Assembly (NCBI GenBank): GCA_002437105.1
Contig: DJOB01000006.1
Coordinates: 87,685-151,684 of the forward strand
DNA: 64,000 nucleotides
Direction: 5' to 3'
Source: Caryophanales bacterium UBA6449
GTDB lineage: Bacteria; Bacillota_I; Bacilli_A; RFN20; CAG-288
Below the pieces are notes generated by a model that ran no database searches, was not told where the DNA came from, and was given only the letters and a program-made list of their open reading frames with translations. A program made the translations under genes and the position numbers. Positions 1-8,084 of the stretch are shown piece after piece; within the stretch, counting starts at the first letter, position 1, and every line of letters begins with the position of its first letter.

Positions 1-284
1 ACGACTACTACTGCTTCAGAGAGGAGGAACTCCCCGACCTGAAGAAACATCTGCCCGAGAATGCCAAATACACCCTCAATCGTTACAAGGGACTAGGTGA
101 GATGGACCCCAACGAGCTGGCTGAGACGACGATGATCAAAGGCCGTCGCTGGCTCAAGCAGGTAACCGTCGACGATGCGGAAGCCGCAGCTAACGCCATC
201 ACCGACCTGATGGGTGAAGCCGTACTGCCCCGCAAGGAGTTCATCGTCTCCAACGCCAGATTCACCAAGAACCTGGATATCTGA
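1..284 (+). CDS. gyrB: DNA gyrase subunit B, C-terminal fragment
   Basis: Only the last 93 codons or so are inside the window; the reading frame enters at base 3. The peptide carries the YKGLGEMDPNELAETTM motif and the LMGEAVLPRKEFI stretch of the type II topoisomerase B subunit TOPRIM/C-terminal region. It ends in NARFTKNLDI, close to the KNLDI end of Bacillus GyrB, which favours GyrB over ParE. GyrB supplies the ATPase and, with GyrA, introduces negative supercoils. gyrA starts 30 bp downstream on the same strand, so the two are very likely co-transcribed. The 5' part is missing because of the window edge, not because of damage. Confidence 0.93.
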   Translation, partial: DYYCFREEELPDLKKHLPENAKYTLNRYKGLGEMDPNELAETTMIKGRRWLKQVTVDDAEAAANAITDLMGEAVLPRKEFIVSNARFTKNLDI

Positions 285-314
285 CGACCCCACCGAGGAG
301 AAAGGACCATACTT

Positions 315-2999
315 ATGGCTGAAGAGGAGAACGAGAGCAGAGACATCGAGATACCCGATGAGGGCGATGACTCTGAGAAGAAGGAAGAGAAGCCCGTCAA
401 AGGCGCGGGACTAGTCGGTGTACAGGAAGGTATTCAGGGCGGACTGCAGCCTGCGGAGCTAGACTCTCAGATCAAGGTCTCATTCCTGGACTACGCCATG
501 TCCACCATCACCGCGCGAGCGCTGCCCGACGCGCGCGACGGCATGAAGCCCGTCCAGCGCAGGATCATCTACGGCATGGCCGCGATGGGAGTCTGGCCCG
601 GCAAACCCTTCAAGAAGTCCGCGCGTATCGTCGGTGATGTCATGGGACGTTACCACCCCCACGGCGATTCCTCGATCTATATGGCCATGGCGAGACTGGC
701 ACAGGACTTCGCGCTCAGATATCCCCTGGTCGACGGACACGGTAACTTCGGATCGCAGGATGGAGATGAGCCCGCGGCCTCGCGTTACACCGAGGCCCGA
801 CTCGCTAGGCGCGCCCTCGAGATGGTGCGGGACATCAATAAGGATACCGTCGATTTTGTCGATACCTACGATGGCGATGGAAAGGAGCCGGTAGTCCTAC
901 CTTCCAGAATCCCTAACCTCCTGCTCAACGGATCGCAGGGTATCGCGGTCGGAATGGCGACCAACATCCCCTCGCACAACCTGCGGGAGACCTTCGACGG
1001 TATCATCGCCCTGATGAGAAATCCCGACCTCACCCCGACGGATCTGATGAAGTACATCAAGGGACCCGACTTCCCCGGCGGAGGAATAATCTGCGGTCGG
1101 GCGGGCATCCGCCGCTACTTTGAGACCGGTCTGGGATCGGTCAAGATCAGAGGCCGCTACCACCTACAGGAGAAGAACGGCAAGCAGTCCATCGTCTTCA
1201 CCGAGCTGCCCTACATGGTCAACAAGAAGGAGCTGGCGAAGAAGATCATGGAGCTGAGCGACAACAAGACGCTCGAGGGCATCCAGGATATCGCCGACTA
1301 CTCCGACCAGAAGCACGGCACCGTCTTCCAGATCGATCTGAAGAAAGGCGCTAACCCCGAGATCGTCATAAACCACCTGTTCAAATACACCCAGCTCCAG
1401 CTGAACTTCGCCGTCGATATGCTGGCGCTCGACGACGGCACCCCCAAGGTCCTCAACATGAAGGCCGCCCTCCAGATCTACATCAACTTCCAGAGAAAAG
1501 TCATCAGGAGGAGAACCACCTTCGATCTGAAGCGCGCGACCGACCGGATCCACATCATCGACGGTCTGCTGACCGCCGTGGATGCGATCGATGAGACCGT
1601 CCGCATCATCCGTTCCTCATCCACGCAGGATGAGGCAGCTACCCGGCTGAAGGAGAGATTCAAGCTGGACGACGATCAGGTGAAGTCCATCCTGGATATG
1701 ACCCTGAGGAGGCTCACCGGACTGGAGAAGCAGAAGCTCCTCGACGAGAAGAACCAGCTGGTCAAGGACTCCGAGGAATACAGGCTGATCCTCAACGATC
1801 CCAAGCATCTGGACGAGACGCTCATCGGCGAGATGGAGCAGATCAAGGCCAAGCTCGGAGATGACCGCCGCACCGAGATCACGGACGACATCGGTTCCGA
1901 AGACGATGAGGATCTGATCGACGACAAAGCCATCCTCATCGCTTTGACGAAAGGTGGATATATCAAGAGAATGGATGCTACCGAGTTTAAGACTCAGAAC
2001 AGAGGCGGCATCGGTATCACTGGTATGACCACTAAGAACGATGACGAGGTCGATATTCTGACCATCGGTCGCACCAAGCAGGATATCCTCTTCTTCACCA
2101 ACATCGGCAAGGTCTACAGGCTGAGGGGCTATCAGATCCCCGAGGGCAGCCGCACCTCGAAGGGCATCCCTCTCATCAACCTGCTGCCTCTGTCCGAGGG
2201 AGAGAAGGTGCTGGAGATCTTCCCCAACGACTCCAAGCCCGGCACCTACCTGACCTTCGTCACCGTGAACGGCATCATCAAGAAGACCCCGGCCGAAGAG
2301 TTCAGCCAGATCAACCGCGCCGGCAAGATCGCTCTAGGATTGAAGGAAGGCGATCAGCTCTTCGGCGTCCAGCCCACCGATGGACACGCGAAGATCTGCA
2401 TCGCTTCCTCCGCTGGTAAGCTCTGCATGTTCGACGAGTCCGAAGTCCGTCCCATGGGCAGAAATGCCGCGGGCGTCATCGCGATGAACCTAGCCGGTGC
2501 CAAGGTCGTAGGCTTCTCGACCTCGCTGCAGGGTAACCAGGTTCTCACCGTCTCCGCCAATGGCTTCTCCAAGATGTCGCCCCTGTCCGAATACCGGGAG
2601 ACCTCGAGGGGATCCATGGGTGTCAAGACGCTCAGAGAGAGTGAGAAATCCGGCGCTCTCGTATTCATGAGCGTCGTCAAAGGCGACGAGGACGTCATCG
2701 TGATCACCGATTCCGGCACCATCATGAAGACCTCGCTGACCCAGATCAAGACCTGCTCCAGGAATTCGATCGGCGTGATACTCGTCAGACCCAGAGATGG
2801 CGAGAGCATCGCCTCGGTCACTATCTCTCCCTCCGAGAAGACCATCGATGAGCAGAACTCCTCCGCCCAGGCGAAGGCCGATTCCGACAACCAGTCCACC
2901 GATCAGAAGGCTATGGCGCAGGCCCAGGCGCAGGAGGATGAAGAGGAGTCGAGCGACACCACCGATACGACAGACCCGGATTCCGATGACCAGAACTAG
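315..2999 (+). CDS. gyrA: DNA gyrase subunit A
   Basis: An 894-residue cleavage/religation subunit of gyrase. The start ATG follows a GAGGAGAAAGG Shine-Dalgarno. Residues 1-55 or so are an acidic extension that E. coli and B. subtilis GyrA lack; the conserved fold begins near IKVSFLDYAMS. The catalytic tyrosine is Y158 in ASRYTEARL. The quinolone region reads GRYHPHGDSSIYMAMA: the Ser83 equivalent is S119, but the position normally occupied by Asp/Glu87 is M123. The GyrA-box in the C-terminal propeller is QNRGGIG (561-567) instead of the usual QRRGGKG. The C-terminus is a long acidic, Gln/Asp-rich tail. ParC is the alternative, but the KNLDI end of the upstream gyrB and the presence of a box-like motif favour GyrA. 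Confidence 0.93.
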   Translation: MAEEENESRDIEIPDEGDDSEKKEEKPVKGAGLVGVQEGIQGGLQPAELDSQIKVSFLDYAMSTITARALPDARDGMKPVQRRIIYGMAAMGVWPGKPFKKSARIVGDVMGRYHPHGDSSIYMAMARLAQDFALRYPLVDGHGNFGSQDGDEPAASRYTEARLARRALEMVRDINKDTVDFVDTYDGDGKEPVVLPSRIPNLLLNGSQGIAVGMATNIPSHNLRETFDGIIALMRNPDLTPTDLMKYIKGPDFPGGGIICGRAGIRRYFETGLGSVKIRGRYHLQEKNGKQSIVFTELPYMVNKKELAKKIMELSDNKTLEGIQDIADYSDQKHGTVFQIDLKKGANPEIVINHLFKYTQLQLNFAVDMLALDDGTPKVLNMKAALQIYINFQRKVIRRRTTFDLKRATDRIHIIDGLLTAVDAIDETVRIIRSSSTQDEAATRLKERFKLDDDQVKSILDMTLRRLTGLEKQKLLDEKNQLVKDSEEYRLILNDPKHLDETLIGEMEQIKAKLGDDRRTEITDDIGSEDDEDLIDDKAILIALTKGGYIKRMDATEFKTQNRGGIGITGMTTKNDDEVDILTIGRTKQDILFFTNIGKVYRLRGYQIPEGSRTSKGIPLINLLPLSEGEKVLEIFPNDSKPGTYLTFVTVNGIIKKTPAEEFSQINRAGKIALGLKEGDQLFGVQPTDGHAKICIASSAGKLCMFDESEVRPMGRNAAGVIAMNLAGAKVVGFSTSLQGNQVLTVSANGFSKMSPLSEYRETSRGSMGVKTLRESEKSGALVFMSVVKGDEDVIVITDSGTIMKTSLTQIKTCSRNSIGVILVRPRDGESIASVTISPSEKTIDEQNSSAQAKADSDNQSTDQKAMAQAQAQEDEEESSDTTDTTDPDSDDQN

Positions 3000-3954
3000 A
3001 GTGCTGATCGCCCGGGCGAAGAATCCGAAAGGACTCTTCTATCGTCCCGGCCCCGCCCTCGCGGAGAGATTGGTGGCGGAACTGAATCTGGAACTCGTCC
3101 GATCTCCCGATGACGATCCGCACCTCATTCTCGGCACCTCACCCGGCAGCTTCATCAAAGCGTACCGCGACGTCCCCGACCGATCCCGGGTCAAGAAGAT
3201 CCTCATCGCCTTCGGGCAGAAGAGCTTCATCGACCCCACCGCGAAAGGCTACCGGCTCAGGCATGCGCACTGCTACGATCTAGCCGATCGGATCATCGTT
3301 TGGAATCAGACCCAGAAAGATATACTGATCAGCTTTGGCGTGGCTGAAAAGAAGATATCGATCCTCCCGCTCTACCTGCCGAATACCTCCGATGATTCAG
3401 CTTCGAGTCTAGACGACCAGCTGGTGTTTAAATCCCTGCTCCTATCCCCGGATAGACCAACGTATCTGATAGTGCTCGATCCGACGAACAGAGAGCAGCG
3501 GAGCGCAGCGAGATCGATCGTCAGGATGATGCCCTTCTCGCAGTTCATATCCGCGGGAGACTTCCCCCTGAGCAAGCCGCAGCGGACCACGATAGATGAG
3601 AAGGAGAATCTGAGCAACCTGCGCATCATGCCGGAGCTGAGAGAGGAGATGGTTTCCTCGCTCCTGAAGAAGGTCAAAGCCGTCATCTGTCTGGATGAGT
3701 ATGCGGTAGACGCTCCGCTCTTCAACGATTTCATCGCGCGAAAAATCCCCTTCCTCTCGGTAGAACTGCGATTCTTTAAAGACACCTACATTCCGAATAA
3801 CGACTTCATACCCGTATCTCTAAATACGATAAAAACCTACGAGACGATCAAGAATATCAGCACCTCGACCATCCCCGAGAAGGCCTTCAAGAGATTGAAG
3901 GAGCGGGCCGAGAGCAACCCGCTGGCGCCGCTAAAATCTCTTTTGAATAGATGA
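2986..3954 (+). CDS. GT-B-like glycosyltransferase-related protein
   Basis: About 322 residues from ATG 2986, overlapping the gyrA stop by 14 bp; GTG 3001 is an alternative and neither has a good Shine-Dalgarno. The stretch ADRIIVWNQTQKDILISFGVAEKKISILPL resembles the region of GT-B (GT4-type) glycosyltransferases where the linker precedes the donor-binding Rossmann domain, and a C-terminal Rossmann-like repeat follows (LIVLDP..., AVICLDEY...). A classical EX7E donor motif is not evident, so activity is uncertain. No signal peptide or membrane segment is seen. The tight junction with gyrA suggests it is the last gene of the gyrBA transcript. Assignment rests on pattern likeness only. Confidence 0.5.
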   Translation: MTRTRVLIARAKNPKGLFYRPGPALAERLVAELNLELVRSPDDDPHLILGTSPGSFIKAYRDVPDRSRVKKILIAFGQKSFIDPTAKGYRLRHAHCYDLADRIIVWNQTQKDILISFGVAEKKISILPLYLPNTSDDSASSLDDQLVFKSLLLSPDRPTYLIVLDPTNREQRSAARSIVRMMPFSQFISAGDFPLSKPQRTTIDEKENLSNLRIMPELREEMVSSLLKKVKAVICLDEYAVDAPLFNDFIARKIPFLSVELRFFKDTYIPNNDFIPVSLNTIKTYETIKNISTSTIPEKAFKRLKERAESNPLAPLKSLLNR

Positions 3955-4055
3955 CTAGGCTGATAGGGAACTGAAGGATTTTTCACCCAGTTCTTTCTAT
4001 GCCCTTCCTCCTCTTCAACTCTCGAGATAAAGATAGAACAGGGAAGGAGGAACCA

Positions 4056-4089
4056 AAAATAAAAATAGAGCAGGATTCAAATCCTGCTC
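4056..4089 (-). terminator. rho-independent terminator of the 4118-6303 operon
   Basis: On the minus strand a 9-10 bp perfect stem (GAGCAGGATT / AATCCTGCTC, 4068-4089) is followed by a U-rich tract (complement of AAAAATAAAAAT). It lies just after the stop of the small membrane protein gene. Confidence 0.8.
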
Positions 4090-4117
4090 AGCTAAGGAAG
4101 AGACGCAGATCGACCGA

Positions 4118-4561
4118 CTATTCCTCGTGGCTACGCGTATCCGAGACGCGCTCAGATGAGAGGATCTCATCTGAGATTTTTAATATGCGTGAACCGTAGA
4201 TCTTACGGCTGAACCGATTGACCCAACTCCGGATAGGAAACGCTAGGATCAGCGCGACGATACCCAACACGCACAGGGTCAGTCCGCCCCCTAAGAAAGC
4301 AGCCTTGGTCCCACCCTTATTGGCGAAGAGACAGAGGATTATACCGCCCACAAAGAACAGGATACCCAGTATGCCGACTACCGCAAAGCACCAGAATCCC
4401 ATCATCTCCGCCCGATTATCGAGCTTCTTCAGCTCTCTGATTCCCTCGGAGGCGGATTTCTTAGGAAGATACTTGTTCCTTATTCCCTCGATCTCTTCCC
4501 GCTCCTGCTCATCGGGGGCGGAGTAGGTGTAATCGAACTGATCCTTTTCCTGATTATTCAT
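4118..4561 (-). CDS. small membrane protein of unknown function
   Basis: 147 residues: a charged N-terminal region of about 50 residues, two hydrophobic membrane segments (about 54-78 and 88-112, separated by ANKGGTKAAF), and a charged C-terminal tail. It starts 12 bp after the end of the histidine kinase gene and is last in the response regulator-kinase-membrane protein operon. Co-transcription suggests an accessory or sensed envelope role, but no family is recognised. A terminator follows immediately. Confidence 0.65.
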   Translation of the reverse strand: MNNQEKDQFDYTYSAPDEQEREEIEGIRNKYLPKKSASEGIRELKKLDNRAEMMGFWCFAVVGILGILFFVGGIILCLFANKGGTKAAFLGGGLTLCVLGIVALILAFPIRSWVNRFSRKIYGSRILKISDEILSSERVSDTRSHEE

Positions 4562-4573
4562 ATGATCACTCCT

Positions 4574-5632
4574 CTACCGCTCATCCAAGAGCGAAACCAT
4601 GAACGTGCTACCCTTGCCTAGCGTACTCTCAACCTTGATGTCTCCACCCAGCATATCGATGACTCGCTTCACCAGCGAGAGGCCAAGCCCATTGCCCTCT
4701 TCCTTGTGCGAAGTATCGCCCTGGTAGAACTTCTCGAATATCCGCTTCCCCGTCTGCGCCGACATCCCGCAGCCGGTGTCCTTGACCGAGACCACGATCC
4801 TGTCTCCGCTCTTGAAGAGGCGCACCGTGATCTTCCCGCCCTTGTCGGTGAACTTGATCGCATTCGACAGCAGGTTGTTCCAGATGATCTCGAGCAGATC
4901 CTTATCGGATTTCACCATGACTCGGTCCGGGATATCACAGTCGAGTTCAATCCCCTTCTCATCCATCTTGTCAGCCGCTTGAAGCGTACACTGAGTCAAA
5001 GATTCTGAAAGATTAAAAACATTTATCTTAGGTACTATCTTCATGTTTTCCAACTTATTCAACTTGAGGATGTTGGAAACCATGACCGACAGTTTCATGC
5101 AGGTGCTAGAGAGAACCTTCAAGCTGTTCTCCCGCTCGGCCGGCGAGATGTTAGGCACCATGAGCGAGTTGGTATAGGCGGAGATGACGGATAGAGGAGT
5201 TCTGATCTCGTGCGACACATCGGCGATGAAGTCCGACTTGAGGATCTCGTTCTTGGATAGCTCGTCCGCCATCTTCATCAGGTAGATCTTCACCTGATCC
5301 AGCTCATCGTAGTATCCCCAGTCGTGCATCGTCTTGAGCGAGATGTGGAAATCTCCCCTCGACATCTTGTCACAAGCTAGGATGATATCCTGAGAGGGAT
5401 TCTCGACGACCTTCTTTCGATACATCTCCCAGACCATCTGGGCGATCACGCCTAGCACGATCAAGACCATAGCGGTCACCGCCGCGGCTATCCAGAAGTT
5501 CTTAGATGTCTGCTCATAGGCTCCCCAGAAAACAGCGATGGCGATGATTCCTAGAACCAGCGAACTGCCTGCGAATACCAGCAGGGTAACCGCCCGATGG
5601 ATACCTTTGCGGCGCTCGGAACCATTATTCAT
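4574..5632 (-). CDS. sensor histidine kinase
   Basis: 352 residues. Two membrane helices lie at about 14-36 and 46-68 with almost no extracellular loop, so the stimulus is probably sensed in the membrane or by a partner. A HAMP-like linker follows, then the H-box DVSHEIRTPLS with phospho-acceptor H141. The HATPase domain shows the N-box (NNLLSNAIKFT), G1 (DTGCGM) and G2 (GNGLGLSL). It overlaps the upstream response regulator by 4 bp (ATGA), so the two are a cognate pair. The intramembrane-type sensor layout is like kinases that watch envelope stress or antibiotics; that role is inference. Confidence 0.9.
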   Translation of the reverse strand: MNNGSERRKGIHRAVTLLVFAGSSLVLGIIAIAVFWGAYEQTSKNFWIAAAVTAMVLIVLGVIAQMVWEMYRKKVVENPSQDIILACDKMSRGDFHISLKTMHDWGYYDELDQVKIYLMKMADELSKNEILKSDFIADVSHEIRTPLSVISAYTNSLMVPNISPAERENSLKVLSSTCMKLSVMVSNILKLNKLENMKIVPKINVFNLSESLTQCTLQAADKMDEKGIELDCDIPDRVMVKSDKDLLEIIWNNLLSNAIKFTDKGGKITVRLFKSGDRIVVSVKDTGCGMSAQTGKRIFEKFYQGDTSHKEEGNGLGLSLVKRVIDMLGGDIKVESTLGKGSTFMVSLLDER

Positions 5633-6303
5633 ACTCTGGGCACCGCCTTATAGCCGAGACCGTGGACCGTCACGATATCGAACCCATCACACTTGGCAGT
5701 CTTCTCCCTTATCTTGGTCATATAGACATCTACGGTGCGCGAAGAATTCGACGTATCGTAACCGTAGAAATCATCCATCAGCTGCGCGCGGGTGAAAGCT
5801 TTGCGCGGATAGGAGAGAAGCTTCATCAAGATGTCGAACTCCCTAACCGTCAGATCGATCGGCTTCCCGTCGATATAGGCCACATGCTCCTCTCTGTCCA
5901 TCTTCAGATTGCCGATCACCAAACTCTTAGTCTCCTGGATATCAGCTCTTCTGAGCAGAGCTTTAACCCTCATGGCTAACTCTTCCAAACTGAAAGGTTT
6001 AACTATGTACTCGTCTATTCCCAAGTCATATCCTCTCTGTTTGGATTGAATATCCTCCCTCGCCGTCATGAACATGATAGGGAGCTTATCGTCGGTAGAG
6101 CGGATGGCCTTCGCCAGCTCGTATCCATCCATCTTAGGCATCATGATGTCCGTTATGACCAGAGAATACTTGTTATCGCTCAGATACTCGAGAGCCTCGC
6201 GACCATCCTGGCATCCATCGACGATATATCCGAGGTACTTGAGGTACTCGCAGACAACACCGTTCAGATTGCTATCATCTTCCACCACTAGAATCCTCGT
6301 CAT
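5629..6303 (-). CDS. OmpR-family response regulator
   Basis: 224 residues from the ATG at 6303, chosen because GGAGGTT lies 7-8 bp upstream (in tandem, GGAGGTTGGAGGTT); a longer reading to 6333 has no such site. The receiver domain has the acidic pair ED near residue 9, phospho-acceptor D52 (VITDIMMPKMDG) and the conserved Lys in YIVKPFSLEEL. The C-terminal winged helix shows REFDILMKLLSYPRKAFTRAQL and TVDVYMTKIREK, typical of OmpR/PhoB. It is first in the operon with the kinase and a small membrane protein. Confidence 0.92.
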   Translation of the reverse strand: MTRILVVEDDSNLNGVVCEYLKYLGYIVDGCQDGREALEYLSDNKYSLVITDIMMPKMDGYELAKAIRSTDDKLPIMFMTAREDIQSKQRGYDLGIDEYIVKPFSLEELAMRVKALLRRADIQETKSLVIGNLKMDREEHVAYIDGKPIDLTVREFDILMKLLSYPRKAFTRAQLMDDFYGYDTSNSSRTVDVYMTKIREKTAKCDGFDIVTVHGLGYKAVPRV

Positions 6304-6666
6304 CGATAGAACCTCCAACCTCCGACAATTCAATAATAGTAATAAAAAAATAATCCGAGAGTGTTAACTATTCATTAAATAGAAAAGATATACAGCTCTA
6401 CTGATAAATATTTTCAGCAGGCTCACCTCTACCATCCACCTGATAGCATCTTTCAAGCGAAGATTTAAAGATAGATATATCCGCAGCAAGCCCACATATT
6501 CAAATTTAGGAATATCGGATTTCACAGAAGGAGACAGCAGGGTCGAAACCTAAAAATCAGGTATGGTAAATGTAAAGTCATACATAATGCTATCGTGCAA
6601 TAGATCGCCCCTCTCACCTCTACCATAAGCGGCGCTATAATCTAAAAGAAAAAAGGAGCGAAGACA
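6304..6666. promoter_or_regulatory. divergent intergenic region between the two-component operon and serS
   Basis: This 363-bp gap must hold the promoters of the response regulator (minus) and serS (plus). A dyad, CTACTGA-n9-TCAGCAG, lies at 6398-6420 and could be an autoregulatory operator. The 14-mer CTCACCTCTACCAT occurs at 6422-6435 and again at 6613-6626, the second copy falling where the serS -35 should be. TATAAT at 6636-6641 is a good serS -10, with no consensus -35. No T-box signature (TGGnACCGCG) is present, although serS is often T-box controlled in Bacillota. Confidence 0.45.
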
Positions 6667-7953
6667 ATGCTCGATATCAAATACGTCATCGACCACCTGG
6701 ACGCGGTGATCGAGAACCTCAACAAGAGGAATGGAGACTACAGCTACCTGAGGGAACTTCCCCCGCTCTACAAGGAGAGGATCGACCTGATCCAGAAGGG
6801 CGACGAGCTGAAGAATTCTCGTAACACCCTTTCCAAGAAAATTGGAATGCTGATGGCTCAGGGCAAGAAGGATGAGGCTGAGACCATCAAGAAGCAGGTC
6901 TCCGATTCCAAGGATGAGATCGCCAAGGACGATAAGAGGATCGAGGAGATCGACAAGATCATCAGGGAGACTCTGCTGAAGACTCCCAACATCACCGATC
7001 CTTCGCTTCCCGTCGGACCCGATGACACCTACAACCGCGTTGAAAGGACCATCGGTGAGCCCACTAAATTCGACTTCCAGCCCCGTTCACACTGGGAGCT
7101 TGGCATCGAAAAGGGCTACTTCGATTTCGATAGAGCAGTCAAGGTCGCTGGACCTCGCTTCGTCTTCTACAAGGGTCCCTTCGCTCACCTGGAAAGAGCG
7201 GTCGCCAGCTTTATGCTCGATACCCATATCGCCAACGGTTACACCGAGGTTCTCCCTCCCTACATGGTGAACACCGATACCATGACGGGAACTGGACAGC
7301 TTCCTAAGTTTGCTGACCAGGCTTATCACGTCGACAACCAGACCGAGGGAAACTACTGGCTGATTCCTACGGCTGAAGTCCCTGTCACCAACCTCTACCG
7401 CGGTGAGATCCTCAAGGGCGAGGACCTGCCCATCAGGTACACCGCCTACTCTTCCTGCTTCAGAGCGGAGGCGGGAGCGGCTGGCCGCGATACCCGCGGT
7501 ATCATCCGTCAGCACCAGTTCCAGAAGGTCGAACTGGTCACCTTCTCCAAGCCCGAGGATTCCTGGAAGGAGCTGGAGCATCTGACCCACGAGGCTGAGA
7601 GGATTCTCCAGCTGCTCAAGCTGCCCTATCATGTGGTCTGCCTCTCCACTGGCGACGTGGGATTCAATGCCGCTAAGTGCTACGACCTCGAGGTCTGGAT
7701 GCCCTCCAACAACTGCTACCGCGAGATCTCTTCCTGCTCCAACGATACCGACTTCCAGGCTCGCAGGATGTCGATCAGATTCAAGAGAACCAAGGACTCG
7801 AAGCCCGAGCTTGTCCACACTCTGAACGGATCGGGTCTGGCTGTCGGACGCACTGTGGCTGCCATCATCGAGAACTATCAGAATGCCGATGGCTCCATCC
7901 GCATCCCCGATGTCCTCGTCCCCTACATGGGTGGTATGACCGTCATAAAGTAG
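6667..7953 (+). CDS. serS: seryl-tRNA synthetase
   Basis: 428 residues, normal for the family. It charges tRNA-Ser with serine. The N-terminal third is the long antiparallel coiled-coil arm (KNSRNTLSKKIGMLMAQGKKDEAETIKKQ...) that grips the tRNA-Ser variable arm. Class II core: motif 2 in SSCFRAEAGAAGRDTRGIIRQHQF and motif 3 in NGSGLAVGRTVAAIIENYQ, plus the serine pocket around TAEVPVTNLYR. The start follows AAAGGAGCGAAGACA. It is monocistronic, with its own promoter and terminator. Confidence 0.96.
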   Translation: MLDIKYVIDHLDAVIENLNKRNGDYSYLRELPPLYKERIDLIQKGDELKNSRNTLSKKIGMLMAQGKKDEAETIKKQVSDSKDEIAKDDKRIEEIDKIIRETLLKTPNITDPSLPVGPDDTYNRVERTIGEPTKFDFQPRSHWELGIEKGYFDFDRAVKVAGPRFVFYKGPFAHLERAVASFMLDTHIANGYTEVLPPYMVNTDTMTGTGQLPKFADQAYHVDNQTEGNYWLIPTAEVPVTNLYRGEILKGEDLPIRYTAYSSCFRAEAGAAGRDTRGIIRQHQFQKVELVTFSKPEDSWKELEHLTHEAERILQLLKLPYHVVCLSTGDVGFNAAKCYDLEVWMPSNNCYREISSCSNDTDFQARRMSIRFKRTKDSKPELVHTLNGSGLAVGRTVAAIIENYQNADGSIRIPDVLVPYMGGMTVIK

Positions 7954-7967
7954 ATTCTATCTATCCC

Positions 7968-7995
7968 ATCGCTCCCTTCTGGGAGCGATTTTTTA
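7968..7995 (+). terminator. serS terminator
   Basis: Stem ATCGCTCCC / GGGAGCGAT with a TTCT loop followed by a T run, 15 bp after the serS stop. Confidence 0.88.
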
Positions 7996-8084
7996 TACTT
8001 GAAAGTTTCTAAAAAACACTCTGGCCTAAATGCACTTCATCTTTAAGATATCTAAAATCTATAAAGAAAAGAGAGCGTGAATAT

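Noticed and set aside
4118..4561. Plus-strand ORF at 4218-4526 opposite the small membrane protein
   Set aside because: It is the antisense of a gene that has operon context, hydrophobic segments and a terminator.
6304..6666. T-box leader for serS, also looked for upstream of metG (61728-62011)
   Set aside because: No TGGnACCGCG antiterminator signature and no competing terminator were found in either region.
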